From: an uncultured Rhizobiaceae group bacterium
Lineage (GTDB): Bacteria > Pseudomonadota > Alphaproteobacteria > Rhizobiales > Rhizobiaceae
Assembly (NCBI GenBank): GCA_905479965.1
Contig: CAJQOR010000046.1
Coordinates: 1 to 7,515 of the forward strand
DNA: 7,515 nt
Reading direction: 5' to 3'
Shown piece after piece: positions 6,263 through 7,515 of the stretch. The number at the start of each line of letters is the position of its first letter. Position 1 is the stretch's first letter. Made by a program: the position numbers and the translations under genes. The notes under the pieces were generated by a model. That model had not been told where the DNA came from. It ran no database searches and worked only from the letters and a program-made list of their open reading frames with translations.

Positions 6263-7515
6263 GTGGTTGATGAACTCAAAAATAATTCGGTTATTGCCGA
6301 TTCCGCGACAACGCAAACGGGTGAAACTGATGGTTCTTTAGACCAATCAGCGCCAGATGTTGCAATCGATCAAAACTCTTCATCTGATGAAACGGTTGTT
6401 GCAGATCAAGCAGAAATTGAAATAGCTGCACAAGAGGTTGCTAGTCTCGCTGCTGTTGAAGGTGCGAATGACGGCCAGTTGGGCGATGTCAAAATTATTT
6501 CCCCGCCTGCTAAAGGTGAAACCGTTGTTTATGAACTTACATCACTTGAAAAAATTAAGTTTGCTTTTGATCTTGAGAGCGCAAATATAGGTCTTTCCGA
6601 TGTCGATTTAGTTATTTCCTTTGATGACGGTAGCCAGATTATTTTAGCAGGTGCGGGTGTTGACCTGTTGTATGAGGCAGACCTTAGTTTTGATTTCAAT
6701 GGTGAATTAATTGGGAAACATGAATTAGTTGCTGAACTGGGTTCATTTGAAGAAAGTGATTCTCAAGTCATTCTTCAGGCGAAATCCAGCACAGGTCGGA
6801 CAGAGGAAGTATCGGAAGAGAATTCCACTGAAACCAGCAGCAGTAGTGAACCTGTGGCGGCAGAAACAGAAGTTGTCGTAGAAATTGTCGAAGTTGAAGT
6901 TCCAGACATTAGCTCCGCTAGCCAGTTTGAAGGTGATAATGAGGCTGGCAAGGAATCTGAGGAAGAAGCTGCTCGTTCACGTGTAGAAGACGACGTCGCC
7001 CCGGACGAGGTAATACCTGTTGTCGCAAGTTCAGGTGCGCCCCCTAAGCCTGAAAATGAGAACACCAGCCCGGAAAATGAGAACATTAGCCCGACAGAAG
7101 GTGACTCAGATGTTGATGCACAGATTATCAATATCGAATTAGAATTATTCGGCGTTCCAGGTCAAACATCAGTAACATTAGGAGATGGCACCACTGTTAT
7201 AACGGGTTCCGCGGCGATTGAGGCTGCTGAAACCGATTCGAGTTTTGCTATTCAACAAACAGCAGAAACTGTGTCTGGGACATCTGGCAATGATATTATT
7301 ACAGCGGACAGTCAAGATTTAACACCCTCTGGTACAACCGTCCGAACCCTTCATGTGACCGCGGATAACTCTGATACAACAACCGAAATCATCCAGATTT
7401 ACGTTACAGGTTATCCAGAAGGTGCCACTGTCGTTAATGGATCTGAATATGCTAATGGTTATCTTATCCCCATAGATGACGTGAATCCTGGCCAGACTGA
7501 AGTAATTCTGCGCTA
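6263..7515 (+). CDS. Large type I-secreted surface adhesin, N-terminal part (3' end missing)
   Basis: The frame opens at GTG 6263 and stays open for 417 codons to the window edge. Residues 1-70 are acidic and Ser/Thr/Gln-rich with no signal peptide, as expected for a type I substrate whose signal is at the far C-terminus. Residues 75-136 form a beta-rich module (VKIISPPAKGETVVYEL, then DLVISFDDGSQIILAG) of the kind seen at the start of alphaproteobacterial giant adhesins. Residues 175-285 are a strongly acidic, probably disordered linker with a duplicated ENEN(T/I)SP unit. A second beta-like stretch follows (286-320), then a lone RTX-like GTSGNDIIT (339-347). The end (358-417), with YVTGYPEGATVVNGSEY, looks like the first Ig-like/cadherin-type repeat of a long array. 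It lies downstream of the HlyD-type gene and is the obvious cargo of this secretion system. The class is well supported; full length, ligand and C-terminal RTX signal lie outside the window. Confidence 0.82.
   Translation, partial: MVDELKNNSVIADSATTQTGETDGSLDQSAPDVAIDQNSSSDETVVADQAEIEIAAQEVASLAAVEGANDGQLGDVKIISPPAKGETVVYELTSLEKIKFAFDLESANIGLSDVDLVISFDDGSQIILAGAGVDLLYEADLSFDFNGELIGKHELVAELGSFEESDSQVILQAKSSTGRTEEVSEENSTETSSSSEPVAAETEVVVEIVEVEVPDISSASQFEGDNEAGKESEEEAARSRVEDDVAPDEVIPVVASSGAPPKPENENTSPENENISPTEGDSDVDAQIINIELELFGVPGQTSVTLGDGTTVITGSAAIEAAETDSSFAIQQTAETVSGTSGNDIITADSQDLTPSGTTVRTLHVTADNSDTTTEIIQIYVTGYPEGATVVNGSEYANGYLIPIDDVNPGQTEVILR
7052..7093 (+). repeat. Tandem 21-bp repeat (2 copies) in the adhesin linker
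   Basis: Two adjacent 21-bp units (7052-7072 and 7073-7093) differ at two neighbouring bases, CC versus TT. They encode ENENTSP-ENENISP, in frame, within the acidic linker. Copy number changes would keep the frame and alter linker length. Confidence 0.85.

Noticed and set aside
6443..6463. LapG-like cleavage site SLAAVEG in the adhesin
   Set aside because: The residue before AA is Leu, not Thr, Ala or Pro, and the surrounding region does not look like a LapA retention module.
6775..7131. 118-codon minus-strand open frame, Ser-rich
   Set aside because: It is antisense to the acidic adhesin linker; its Ser/Thr-rich product is what the complement of Glu/Asp/Ser codons gives. No ribosome site or family was recognised.

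Overview
The window is about 7.5 kb of AT-rich bacterial DNA. It holds most of a locus for type I secretion of a large surface adhesin, beside a MotA/MotB-like (ExbB/TolQ plus OmpA-type) inner-membrane pair. Gene content, the 'WPGFVDAL' start of the MotB-like protein and the style of the adhesin N-terminus suggest a Gram-negative proteobacterium. An alphaproteobacterium, perhaps a low-GC marine one, is my best guess, but this comes from protein style and not from a marker gene.

Layout. Three genes lie on the minus strand, read from right to left. First is a LapB/LssB-type T1SS ABC transporter (4540-2342). Next is a MotB-like protein with one membrane anchor and an OmpA-like C-terminus (2191-1415). 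Last is a MotA/TolQ/ExbB-like channel protein (1276 to beyond base 1, C-terminus missing). On the plus strand are an HlyD/LapC-type membrane fusion protein (4771-6102) and the first 417 codons of a large acidic adhesin that runs off the right edge (6263 to beyond 7515). The transporter and its fusion protein are therefore divergent, separated by a 230 bp region with candidate overlapping promoters.

How they could work together. The ABC transporter and the HlyD protein would form the inner-membrane part of a type I secretion channel whose natural cargo is the adjacent adhesin. The outer-membrane TolC/LapE-type pore is not in the window, and neither are LapD/LapG-type release regulators. The MotA/MotB-like pair would form a proton- or sodium-driven stator-like complex. 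Its position suggests a role in adhesin export, envelope anchoring or surface display, but the sequence does not prove this. The main points for follow-up are this pairing, the long cytoplasmic tail of the MotA-like protein, the shared divergent control region, and the adhesin N-terminus, which does not look like the classical LapA retention module.

No tRNA, rRNA, CRISPR array, insertion sequence or phage gene was seen. No intergenic stretch exceeds 230 bp.
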